A DNA stretch of 64,000 nt from Phycisphaerales bacterium (GTDB lineage: Bacteria; Planctomycetota; Phycisphaerae; Phycisphaerales; UBA1924), in NCBI GenBank assembly GCA_029260345.1, contig JAJDDK010000002.1:62001-126000 (forward strand), written 5' to 3'. The number at the start of each line of letters is the position of its first letter. Position 1 is the stretch's first letter. Below are positions 17,484 through 24,904 of this stretch, piece after piece. Position numbers and translations under genes: made by a program. The notes beneath the pieces were generated by a model. It had not been told where the DNA came from. It did no database searches and worked only from the letters and a program-made list of their open reading frames with translations.

Positions 17484-18536
17484 CTACTCCTGCGTGGGCG
17501 GCGTTCCGGCGCTTCGCAGCACCAGAGCATCCACCTCGTCGCCGCCCGACATGGCCTCCATCGAGACCACAGGATAGGCGATCGAACCGGCGAAGCCCTC
17601 TGGCAGGGCCGGGGCCAGACGGGGCCAGTCTTTGGCCGTGCAGACGATGGCATCCCCGCTGGACGCATCTAGCCCCGTCGCAATCCGCTCAATCGCCGCT
17701 CGATCGAATTGGGCATGATCTCGCAGCACCAATCGGCTCGCGATCAAAGCCCCATGTGTTTCGATCATCGCGAGAAACTGGTCCGGTTCACCGATGGCGC
17801 AGCACACCGCAACGCGGCGGCCCCGCAACCAATCATTTGTCTCGCGCGACATGCCGTTGCCTCGCTCGGACTCAACCAACATGCCCGACCATGCGTGCCG
17901 CATCGTTGCAATTGGCGGCTTTCCGTGCGTCCGTTCGATTCGCGAACAGAGATTGGCAAGATCTACGGGCTGGGCGAGGTCAGCGTGCGTCAGCACAACG
18001 GCGTCTGCACGCGACAGCGATGACGGCGGCTCGCGCAGCCATCCCGCAGGAAGGACAGCGTCATCCCACGGGCTGCGCCGCGCATCAATCAACACCAGGT
18101 CAAGTGCCCGTCCGAGGCGCCGATGCTGAAATCCATCATCGAGAATGATGCACGTCGGCCTCGTCGCTTCATCGCGCATTTCGAGTGCACCGGCCGCGGC
18201 GACACGATCCGGATTCGCAATCACGATCGCATCCGGCAGCGCGCCGCGATGTTCCGCCTCCTCATCCGACATTTGCCCGGCGCCCGCCTTGTAGCCGCGC
18301 AGCACAATCGCGGGCCGGTGGCCATGCGCGAGCAGCGTCCGTGCGATTCGCTGCACCATCGGAGTCTTGCCGACGCCGCCGACACTGATATTGCCCACAC
18401 TGATCACTGGGATCGACGATTTATAGACACCCTTGCCCTGATCAAAGCGGCGGTTCCGTGCGCGCACTGCGACGGAATACATTGAAGAGAGCGGAACGCC
18501 GATTAGCCCCGGCAGAGGTGGCCGATCATTCGGCAT
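17484..18536 (-). CDS. lpxK: Tetraacyldisaccharide 4'-kinase
   Basis: 350 residues. Phosphorylates the 4' position of the lipid A precursor at the inner face of the cytoplasmic membrane. The P-loop is in VGNISVGGVGKTPMVQ (about 47-62); ILDDGFQHRRLGRALDLVLID contains the Asp and His residues of the LpxK active site; CAIGEPDQF and DHAQF complete the family pattern. The first 11 bases overlap the small membrane protein gene before it. Its presence is direct evidence for lipid A synthesis in this organism. Confidence 0.95.
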   Translation of the reverse strand: MPNDRPPLPGLIGVPLSSMYSVAVRARNRRFDQGKGVYKSSIPVISVGNISVGGVGKTPMVQRIARTLLAHGHRPAIVLRGYKAGAGQMSDEEAEHRGALPDAIVIANPDRVAAAGALEMRDEATRPTCIILDDGFQHRRLGRALDLVLIDARRSPWDDAVLPAGWLREPPSSLSRADAVVLTHADLAQPVDLANLCSRIERTHGKPPIATMRHAWSGMLVESERGNGMSRETNDWLRGRRVAVCCAIGEPDQFLAMIETHGALIASRLVLRDHAQFDRAAIERIATGLDASSGDAIVCTAKDWPRLAPALPEGFAGSIAYPVVSMEAMSGGDEVDALVLRSAGTPPTQE

Positions 18537-18936
18537 CGTGTGACTCCGTCGGGGCTGGAGGAGTCACGTGAGTGTCAATCGTTCGATGCAATGCATGTCG
18601 GGCGGCGCGCAGCTCGGTCGCCGCATGCCGAGCCGCAATCATCGTGTTGATCATGTCGGCGACGGCCAGTGCGATGGACATCAGCACCAGCCCCAGCACG
18701 CTGAGCCACACAATCATGAACATGCGCGGCCGTGTGTTCGGGTCAATAAATGAAAATCCCGCCGCCACGAGTGGAATCGAAAAAAGCATGAGCCAACCAT
18801 TGGCGAGTCGTATGCGACGGCGCGTAAAATTGCGAGTTCGGCGCTCCACCACGAGCAGGTGCACGGCCACCGTGATCATGGCGACCGCCGCGAGCGGCAG
18901 CGAAATAAAAGCTGGGATGTACTGCGAAAGCGTCAT
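18526..18936 (-). CDS. Small membrane protein of unknown function in the LPS operon
   Basis: 136 residues; I do not recognise a family. Three probable membrane helices: ISLPLAAVAMITVAVHLLVV, LANGWLMLFSIPLVAAGFSF and MFMIVWLSVLGLVLMSIALA. Between helices 1 and 2 is an Arg-rich loop, and the C-terminus (about 105-136) is a soluble tail with many Ala, Arg and His. It is embedded by overlaps at both ends, 4 bases with maf and 11 bases with lpxK, so it is certainly co-translated with envelope genes. A role in envelope or LPS assembly is only a guess from position. Confidence 0.75.
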   Translation of the reverse strand: MTLSQYIPAFISLPLAAVAMITVAVHLLVVERRTRNFTRRRIRLANGWLMLFSIPLVAAGFSFIDPNTRPRMFMIVWLSVLGLVLMSIALAVADMINTMIAARHAATELRAARHALHRTIDTHVTPPAPTESHDAE

Positions 18937-19571
18937 CGAGCGGTGATTCCGGACGTCGAATGGGCGGCCAACTGATGCAGCATCGGCGACAATCGACGCA
19001 TCGGCAAGCCCATGATGGCGCCGGGATCACCGGTGAACGTGATGGGCCACCCGGCGCGCAATCGTTCATCAAGATTGTAGGCGCCGGCCTTGCCGCGCCA
19101 GTCGCCGGATGCGATGTACGCTTCACGCGAGGCATCCGGAATGTCACCGACAACGACGTTGGCGACGTCAGCAAACAACCAGCGTTCGGCGCTCTCACTG
19201 CTGCTGCGAAGATCAATCAGCGCCACGCCGGTGATGACCGAATGGGCGCCGCCTGACAGACTTTGGACCATTGCGTCAGCATGAGAGGCGTCGCGCGGCT
19301 TGCCGATGATGGCGCCATCCTTCACCACAAACGTGTCCGCCGCGAGAATGAGACGTTGCGACCCGATCGAATGCGCCGCGCCGGCCGCGGCTTTGAAATA
19401 GGCGAGCGCCATCGCCGTTTGTTCCGGCTTCGAATCTCGCACGTGAATGTCAGAGTCATCGACATCAAGCTCAATGATCGTCGGTTCAAAGCCATGTTCG
19501 CGCAGCAATTGCACACGCCGCGGTGAGCGGCTTGCCAGCGCCAGCCAATCTGTTCCGCGGTGTTCATTCAT
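18933..19571 (-). CDS. maf: Maf-family nucleoside triphosphate pyrophosphatase
   Basis: 212 residues. Hydrolyses non-canonical or damaged nucleotides to the monophosphate and PPi. The N-terminal LALASRSPRRVQLL is the nucleotide-binding loop. LILAADTFVV holds the catalytic Asp, and WRGKAGAYNLDE is the standard C-terminal motif (GKAGAYGIQ in many homologues). It overlaps its neighbours by four bases on both sides. Which subgroup (YhdE-like for dTTP/UTP or YceF-like) it belongs to cannot be told by eye. Confidence 0.94.
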   Translation of the reverse strand: MNEHRGTDWLALASRSPRRVQLLREHGFEPTIIELDVDDSDIHVRDSKPEQTAMALAYFKAAAGAAHSIGSQRLILAADTFVVKDGAIIGKPRDASHADAMVQSLSGGAHSVITGVALIDLRSSSESAERWLFADVANVVVGDIPDASREAYIASGDWRGKAGAYNLDERLRAGWPITFTGDPGAIMGLPMRRLSPMLHQLAAHSTSGITAR

Positions 19572-20662
19572 GGCGCCGCCGCTCCTGCGGTGGTCGATGC
19601 TCGATCTTCCACCGCTGGGCGATCGGCCCGTTTCACCTGTTCAAGCGCTCGCTCGAGCGCCGTGTCAACGCAAATTCGTTTCATGAGGGAAGCGCCATAC
19701 GCAGCGTCCTTGCAGGCGCGATGCGTCAGTCGATCGTCGCTCGTCACCACCTGCGCCACGCAGTCCAAACGCCCATACGGGCCGGCCAGCGCGGCGTTTG
19801 TCGGCCCGAGCAGCGCCACCAGCGGGCGATCGAACCCAACTGCCATGTGCATCGCGGCAGAGTCATTGGCAATGACGAGTGCCGCATGCTCAATCACATG
19901 CATGAGCTGGCCGACACTGGTTTGTCCCACAAGATCGAGAACGCGCGAATCGTTGTGTGAAAGTTCGGTCAAGGCCTCCACCTGGTGTCGCTCATTGCCG
20001 CCACCCACAATGGCGATGCGTTCAACGATTCCCTCATCAAGCAACCGCTTCGCAAGCTCGGCAAAGCGCTCGGCGGGCCAACACTTGCCCGGCCAGGCGC
20101 TGGTTGGCGCGATCACGGCGTATGCATCGCGCTGCAATTCGGATGAAGGCGTCACGACGTCGGGCGGCGTATACAGCCGCATGTCTGCGATGGGTTCGGC
20201 GCCGGCCGCGTTCGCTAGCGCGAGCATCTGATCCACAACGTGCGTCTTCGGATCAGTGCGAACGCGATCGGTGTACGCCAGCCAAGAGAACTCAGCCGCG
20301 TGGCGATCGCCGATGCGTTTGGCTGCGCCGCTCGCGATGGAGAAAACGCCGCTTCGAATTAGACCTTGACAATCGATGACAAGGTCATAGTGAGGCGCCG
20401 CGATCGAGGCGAGGAAATCCCGCGTGGTCCTCATGCCGCGAGGCGTCCACCAGCGATGCATCCCCCCGCGCGGAAAGGGCAGAAGGCCCGTCACGCTCGG
20501 GTGGCCCCGTACGGCATCTGCAAAAGCATCCCGGACCAGCCAATCAATCCGAGCCTTCGGGAATCGTCGCCGCAAGGACGCCAAGACCGGCGCCGTGCGA
20601 CAGACGTCGCCAAGGGCGCTGGGGCGAATCAGCAGGATGCGAGACGGATCAGCAGGGGGCAC
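19568..20662 (-). CDS. GT9-family LPS heptosyltransferase
   Basis: 364 residues of glycosyltransferase family 9 with the WaaC/WaaF layout: ILLIRPSALGDVCRTAPVL at the start, VIDCQGLIRSGVF, APTSAWPGKCWPAERFAEL, and near the end LVIANDSAAMHMAVGFDRPLV followed by LLGPT. It should transfer heptose from ADP-heptose to the lipid A-Kdo acceptor. It is the first gene of the reverse operon that also makes ADP-heptose (hldE) and lipid A (lpxK). The divergent secreted-protein gene starts 120 bp away. The exact acceptor (heptose I or II) is not decided. Confidence 0.9.
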   Translation of the reverse strand: MPPADPSRILLIRPSALGDVCRTAPVLASLRRRFPKARIDWLVRDAFADAVRGHPSVTGLLPFPRGGMHRWWTPRGMRTTRDFLASIAAPHYDLVIDCQGLIRSGVFSIASGAAKRIGDRHAAEFSWLAYTDRVRTDPKTHVVDQMLALANAAGAEPIADMRLYTPPDVVTPSSELQRDAYAVIAPTSAWPGKCWPAERFAELAKRLLDEGIVERIAIVGGGNERHQVEALTELSHNDSRVLDLVGQTSVGQLMHVIEHAALVIANDSAAMHMAVGFDRPLVALLGPTNAALAGPYGRLDCVAQVVTSDDRLTHRACKDAAYGASLMKRICVDTALERALEQVKRADRPAVEDRASTTAGAAAP

Positions 20663-20782
20663 GGCTCCACTGTATGCCCCATATCCATCAGCGGCGACAT
20701 GCGACGCGCGGTAGAACCCCCGTCGCCCGAATCCGTATCAGGTCTGTCTAGTCTCCCACGTCCCATCCTGAGAGGAAGCTGA

Positions 20783-22249
20783 ATGCGACGCACGTTCGCC
20801 GCGGTCACTCTGTTTTTCGCGTTGATGATCGCGGCTCCGTCGATGGCGCAGGAATCGACGTTCAAGTCGACCATCCCTGACAGCGCCATCGCGTGGTGGC
20901 GGCTGGACCCGTCCCGCTTTGCAGCCAATCAAGTTGATCCCGCCGTCAAGGCTCAGCGGCAGGTCGTCATCGCCGGCCTTCGCGCGGCCGTCGCCAGCGG
21001 AGTGATCGTCGACACCAGCGCGGCTCGCACGCTCGAGGCGCTCCTCGCGGCGAGCGAAGTCGGCGGTCGAAAGCACACCCTGTGTTTGCTGGAGCTTGAT
21101 GCGGAACGATCTCCTGACGGGACCGGCATGTCGCCGCGCACACTGCGCATGGTGCTGGAGCTTGAAACCGGAACGGACCATGCATCCATTTTGCGGTCCG
21201 TGCGCGCCATTCTCGTTGGAGACGCGAAAGGCCCCGATCAATCAAAAGGTGTGCAGCGTGAATTAAAACTTCCGGGCGGCGTCACCGGCGTGGCGTTTCG
21301 CGAAGCGGACTGGGCGCCGTGGCGAGAAATTTCGTGGGCGTCGACCGAGCGCTCGTTCGTGATCGGACTCGGTCGCGGCGCCTTGGAGCAGTGGTTCGCG
21401 GCCCAAGATCGTCAAACATTGGCGGCGCCGAATTGGGCTGCCCATGAGCAACAAGTCGACTCCGCACGATCACCGGGCGTAATTTTCTTCAGCGCCTATA
21501 TGAATTTGGACCGCATACGCGTTGGATTTCCAGAGGCGTTTGTCGAAGGCCGCACGAAACGCGTGCTTGACGCCGTGAATCTGAGCAATGCGCGCGATGT
21601 CATGCTGCATGGCCGATGGATCAGTGCGGAACGAACCGGCGTCAGCATTCCAATGATCGCGGCGGACATCACCTGGTCTGCGCGTTCGGAGCTGCCTGGC
21701 GTAGTGCAACGGCGCGCTATCAGTGAAGAATCCTGGCCGGCGTCGCTGCGCATGTCCCCGCCACCGGGTTCGTATTTGATCGTCCTGCGCGCTGATTGGG
21801 CTTTGTGGACGTACACCGCGCTTGATTTGGTTCCTGCGGCGTCGCGGACCACGAGCACGTGGAGGCGCACGCGAGCCATTCGGCGATGGTTGCGCACGAA
21901 CGACCTCGACCTGCGAAGATTTCTAGCGAATCTCGAACCGTGGCTGGTGTTGTCCGATGTGCCCACGCCGGTCACGCCGATGCCCGGCGCTACAACATTC
22001 TTCGCGCCCCTCAAGCGCGGCGTGTCTGCACAAGAAGCCTCCGAAGCATTTCAGGCGATTCTCAGTGTGCATGCGGAACGGTTAGCAAACGAAGATGGTG
22101 TGTGGTGGTTTCAAGTTGATCCCGCAGGCATCCTGCGCATCCCTGCGTGGGGATTCGTTGGGCCAAAGGATGCGCCCATCATGGTGGGGGGATGGGGGCC
22201 GCCGGTGGTGACGGAGAACCGCAAGCGGTTGGGGGATCCGCTGAAATAG
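20783..22249 (+). CDS. Secreted protein of unknown function
   Basis: 488 residues with a signal peptide (FAAVTLFFALMIAAPSMA). I recognise no domain. It is a mainly beta/alpha protein with recurring aromatic-rich stretches (IAWWRLDPSRF, REISWASTERSFVIGLGRG, DGVWWFQVDPAG) and two segments of the type 'PGVIFFSAYMNLDRI' and 'GSYLIVLRADWALWTYTALD'. These look like repeated evaluations of a modelled quantity, as in planctomycete proteins that score fit of substrates, but that is only an impression. The start has AGAGGAAG seven bases upstream. It stands alone between the LPS operon and a convergent QueD-like gene. Confidence 0.72.
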   Translation: MRRTFAAVTLFFALMIAAPSMAQESTFKSTIPDSAIAWWRLDPSRFAANQVDPAVKAQRQVVIAGLRAAVASGVIVDTSAARTLEALLAASEVGGRKHTLCLLELDAERSPDGTGMSPRTLRMVLELETGTDHASILRSVRAILVGDAKGPDQSKGVQRELKLPGGVTGVAFREADWAPWREISWASTERSFVIGLGRGALEQWFAAQDRQTLAAPNWAAHEQQVDSARSPGVIFFSAYMNLDRIRVGFPEAFVEGRTKRVLDAVNLSNARDVMLHGRWISAERTGVSIPMIAADITWSARSELPGVVQRRAISEESWPASLRMSPPPGSYLIVLRADWALWTYTALDLVPAASRTTSTWRRTRAIRRWLRTNDLDLRRFLANLEPWLVLSDVPTPVTPMPGATTFFAPLKRGVSAQEASEAFQAILSVHAERLANEDGVWWFQVDPAGILRIPAWGFVGPKDAPIMVGGWGPPVVTENRKRLGDPLK

Positions 22250-22253
22250 TTCA

Positions 22254-22414
22254 GAGTTTTTCTGAGCATTTCAAATTTGAGAAATGAGATTCATTCTGAG
22301 ATTTGAAATATGAAACTATCGATCTGAGCCAGAGCCCCCAAGTCGCTGCGCATTGACTGGCTCCAGTCTTTTTCATAACGCCGATCTGATCCATGCCCAC
22401 GCAGACGTGGGCAT
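22254..22414. repeat. AT-rich inverted repeats and a perfect hairpin in the 22.3 kb gap
   Basis: TCAG-A-G-T5-CTGA at 22251-22265 is followed by ATTTCAAAT (about 22269) and its exact inverse ATTTGAAAT (about 22301). At 22395-22414 TGCCCACG-CAGA-CGTGGGCA forms a perfect 8-bp hairpin. The stretch is much richer in A and T than its surroundings. It separates convergent genes and may end transcription from both sides. Confidence 0.5.
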
Positions 22415-22446
22415 GCCACCCGAATACCGAACAGTCTGCGCCGTTG

Positions 22447-23229
22447 CTATGCCGGATACACACAACTCGTCTTCTCCGTCTCCCATACGGTGATCTCGCG
22501 CAGTTCACCGCCGCTTGACTGAATCGCCGGCGCCAGTCGATCAAAACAAACCCGAGCGATGTTCTCAACGCTCGGATTCAGGTCGGCAAATTCCGGCACA
22601 TCCATGTTCAAATGTTTGTGATCGAGATGATCGATCAACGTCTCGCGCGTGATCCGTTCAAGGTCATGCAGCGTAAAGGCTGGCGCGTCTTCACCAATTG
22701 ACGCTCGCACACACGGTTCGACGTGATAGTTGTGCCCATGCCCCGCCGGATTATTGCACTTGCCAAAAACCTCGCGATTCTCAGCTTCGCTCAATTGCGG
22801 CACATGCAGACGATGAGCCGCAGCGAACTCAAACTTCTGACGCAATAGTACAGCCGTCATGTCATGTCGCTCCATTTCAATGGAAAACGTCGGCGTGAGT
22901 CGCCACCGAACGCGATCAAGGCTCGGCAGGGGAGTCACGAGCGATGAAACAATGTCGCCAAGCACTCCTTCGGGCGCCGCGCCTTCGCGTCGGTAGGCGC
23001 CGGCGATTCGTGGGATCGCCACGTCCCGCGCCGCGTAGTCAATTTCCTTAATGTTCAGGAAATACCCCGTGACCGGATCCGCCTCGCCGCGGCAGGAAAT
23101 ATCCAGTTCGTAGTGGGCGCCGAGACCTGCCATCGCCGGGGCGCCCGCAAAGCTGTTGTCGATGCGATCAGGCGATTCAGGCGCCTGAAGGCCAACGGCG
23201 AAACGGACTGTGCGGGTCAGGCGAAGCAT
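22447..23229 (-). CDS. 6-pyruvoyl/6-carboxy-tetrahydropterin synthase-like protein, two domains
   Basis: 260 residues, about twice a normal QueD. The C-terminal half is a complete domain: EFAAAHRLHVPQLSEAENRE, then GKCNNPAGHGHNYHVEP, which holds the catalytic Cys and the zinc His ligands, DHLDHKHLN and ITVWETEKTSCVY. The N-terminal half (MLRLTRTVRFAVG..., GLGAHYELDISC, ADPVTGYFLNIKEID) has the same fold pattern but lacks the zinc ligands, so it is probably structural. QueD works in queuosine synthesis; other preQ genes are not here. I start at ATG 23229 since the longer reading frame would cover the promoter of the divergent gene. Confidence 0.82.
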   Translation of the reverse strand: MLRLTRTVRFAVGLQAPESPDRIDNSFAGAPAMAGLGAHYELDISCRGEADPVTGYFLNIKEIDYAARDVAIPRIAGAYRREGAAPEGVLGDIVSSLVTPLPSLDRVRWRLTPTFSIEMERHDMTAVLLRQKFEFAAAHRLHVPQLSEAENREVFGKCNNPAGHGHNYHVEPCVRASIGEDAPAFTLHDLERITRETLIDHLDHKHLNMDVPEFADLNPSVENIARVCFDRLAPAIQSSGGELREITVWETEKTSCVYPA

Positions 23230-23348
23230 GTCTGGCCCATCGTATGCGGAAGTTGGGGCTCGGCAGTGCGGCGCCGGTACAATCATCTCACGTGTGGCAG
23301 CCTCGATCGAGGCGAACCCGTCCAGTTCGATTGAAGGAGAGATCAATC

Positions 23349-23933
23349 ATGAATCGCACGACCATCACCGCATTGGCCACCGCCGCTGCGCTCACGGGCG
23401 CCGCAATCGCCACCGCTCCGGATTCGGTGGATCGCGCCGCAGACGATCCGACCCAGGTGCTCTCCTTCACCGTCGATCGCATTGATGGCTCGCCTGAACA
23501 GCTCGACATGTACCTGGGCAAGGTGGTGCTCATCGTGAATACGGCGAGCAAATGCGGACTGACGCCGCAGTATGAAGAATTGCAGACGTTGTACGAAACG
23601 TATGAAGACTTGGGATTCGTTGTGCTTGGCTTTCCGGCCAACAATTTCGCCGGGCAGGAGCCGGGAACAAACGAAGAGATCGCGCAATTCTGCGATCAGA
23701 ACTACGGCGTGACGTTTCCCATGTATTCAAAGATCAGCGTGAAGGGCGACGACCAGCACCCGCTGTACAAGAAACTGACAAGCGCCCCCGCGCCGATCGG
23801 CGGCGAAGTGCAGTGGAACTTCCAGAAATATTTAGTGGACCGCACGGGGCATGTGGTGCAGATGTATGGCTCGCGTACGAAGCCATCGGATGAAGCGTTC
23901 ACCGCCAAGATCGAAGAACTCATCGCACAATGA
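23349..23933 (+). CDS. Exported glutathione peroxidase, Cys type
   Basis: 194 residues. An N-terminal signal-like stretch (TTITALATAAALTGAAIATA) is followed by a glutathione peroxidase domain: VVLIVNTASKCGLTPQYEELQ with Cys69 in place of selenocysteine, VLGFPANNFAGQEPGTNEEI, and WNFQKYLVDRTGHVV with the Gln and Trp of the catalytic set. Cys forms usually take electrons from thioredoxin rather than glutathione. AAGGAGAG precedes the ATG by six bases. It points away from the QueD-like gene across a gap of about 120 bp. Confidence 0.93.
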   Translation: MNRTTITALATAAALTGAAIATAPDSVDRAADDPTQVLSFTVDRIDGSPEQLDMYLGKVVLIVNTASKCGLTPQYEELQTLYETYEDLGFVVLGFPANNFAGQEPGTNEEIAQFCDQNYGVTFPMYSKISVKGDDQHPLYKKLTSAPAPIGGEVQWNFQKYLVDRTGHVVQMYGSRTKPSDEAFTAKIEELIAQ

Positions 23934-24015
23934 AAACCAGAGCCCCGAGCGCAAGCGAGGGGTCGCGGTTGCTTTGATTTCAATGTCGTCGCCGGACTGA
24001 CGGACGCCGTGAAGA

Positions 24016-24034
24016 GACGGGCGAGACGCCCGTC
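24016..24034. repeat. Perfect GC hairpin between gpx and yebC
   Basis: GACGGGCG-AGA-CGCCCGTC, eight base pairs with a 3-base loop, located between convergent genes. There is no T tract on either side, so intrinsic termination is doubtful; it may be a member of a dispersed repeat. Confidence 0.5.
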
Positions 24035-24050
24035 CCACCGGGGAATGTGT

Positions 24051-24803
24051 CTACTCCATCCCCGCCAGCGCCTCTTCCGGAATATCCGCGTTCGTGTACA
24101 CCTTCTGCACGTCGTCGTTGTCTTCGAGCGCATCGATGAGGCGCATCACTTTGCCGGCGCCGCCGACGGAGACCGCCACCGTGTTGGCCGGCTCCATCGT
24201 GAGTTCAGCACTGGCGCACTCAATGCCTTTGGCGTCAATCGCTTCTTTGACGGTGATGTAATCCGTCGGCGCCGTCGTGATCGTCCAGACGTCGTCTTCG
24301 AGCGAGACATCCTCAGCGCCGGCTTCGATGGCAAGCTCCATCAGCGCTTCTTCGCCCGGCGCCTTGTCTTTTTCGATCGTGATTATGCCCTTCGGCTCGA
24401 AGTTGTAACCAACGCACCCGGTCGCTCCCAGATTGCCGCCGAACTTTCCGAAGATCGTGCGCATCTCAGGCGCCGTGCGGTTGCGGTTGTCAGTCAGCGC
24501 ATCAACGATGACCGCCACACCCTCAGGGCCATAACCTTCATATCTGATGGCTTCGTAATTAACGGCGTCGTCACCTTCGCCGGCGCCCTTCTTGACGGCG
24601 CGTTCGATGGTGTCCTTGGGCATGTTCGCGGCTTTGGCTTCTTCGATGGCGTAGCGCAGCGTCAGATTCGTCGCAGGATCGCCGCCACCGTTGCGCGCCG
24701 CCGCAATGATCGCGCGGCTGCACTTGCTCCACATCTTGCCTCGAACCGTGTCCTGACGGGCCTTGCGGTGCTTAATGTTGGCCCATTTACTATGCCCAGC
24801 CAT
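24051..24803 (-). CDS. yebC: YebC/PmpR-family protein
   Basis: 250 residues, family length. The start MAGHSKWANIKHRKARQD is diagnostic, and NMPKDTIERAVKKGAGEGD, RYEGYGPEGVAVIVDALTDNRNRT and FEPKGIITIE follow in the expected order. YebC proteins act in transcription regulation and, in several bacteria, assist ribosomes at poly-proline stretches. It lies about 100 bp behind the TPR lipoprotein gene at the end of the nusA-infB operon; the usual neighbours ruvABC are not here. Confidence 0.96.
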   Translation of the reverse strand: MAGHSKWANIKHRKARQDTVRGKMWSKCSRAIIAAARNGGGDPATNLTLRYAIEEAKAANMPKDTIERAVKKGAGEGDDAVNYEAIRYEGYGPEGVAVIVDALTDNRNRTAPEMRTIFGKFGGNLGATGCVGYNFEPKGIITIEKDKAPGEEALMELAIEAGAEDVSLEDDVWTITTAPTDYITVKEAIDAKGIECASAELTMEPANTVAVSVGGAGKVMRLIDALEDNDDVQKVYTNADIPEEALAGME

Positions 24804-24904
24804 CGAGAATATCTCCGAAACGAAGGCCGCACGAACGAATCCGGCGGCGGGTGCAAGCGTGAACGAAGCGGCAGTTATATCGCCACTGAGAGACAGAAAA
24901 ATAG

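Noticed and set aside
24016-24034. Terminator between gpx and yebC
   Set aside because: Perfect stem but no T tract on either strand; left as a repeat-type hairpin.
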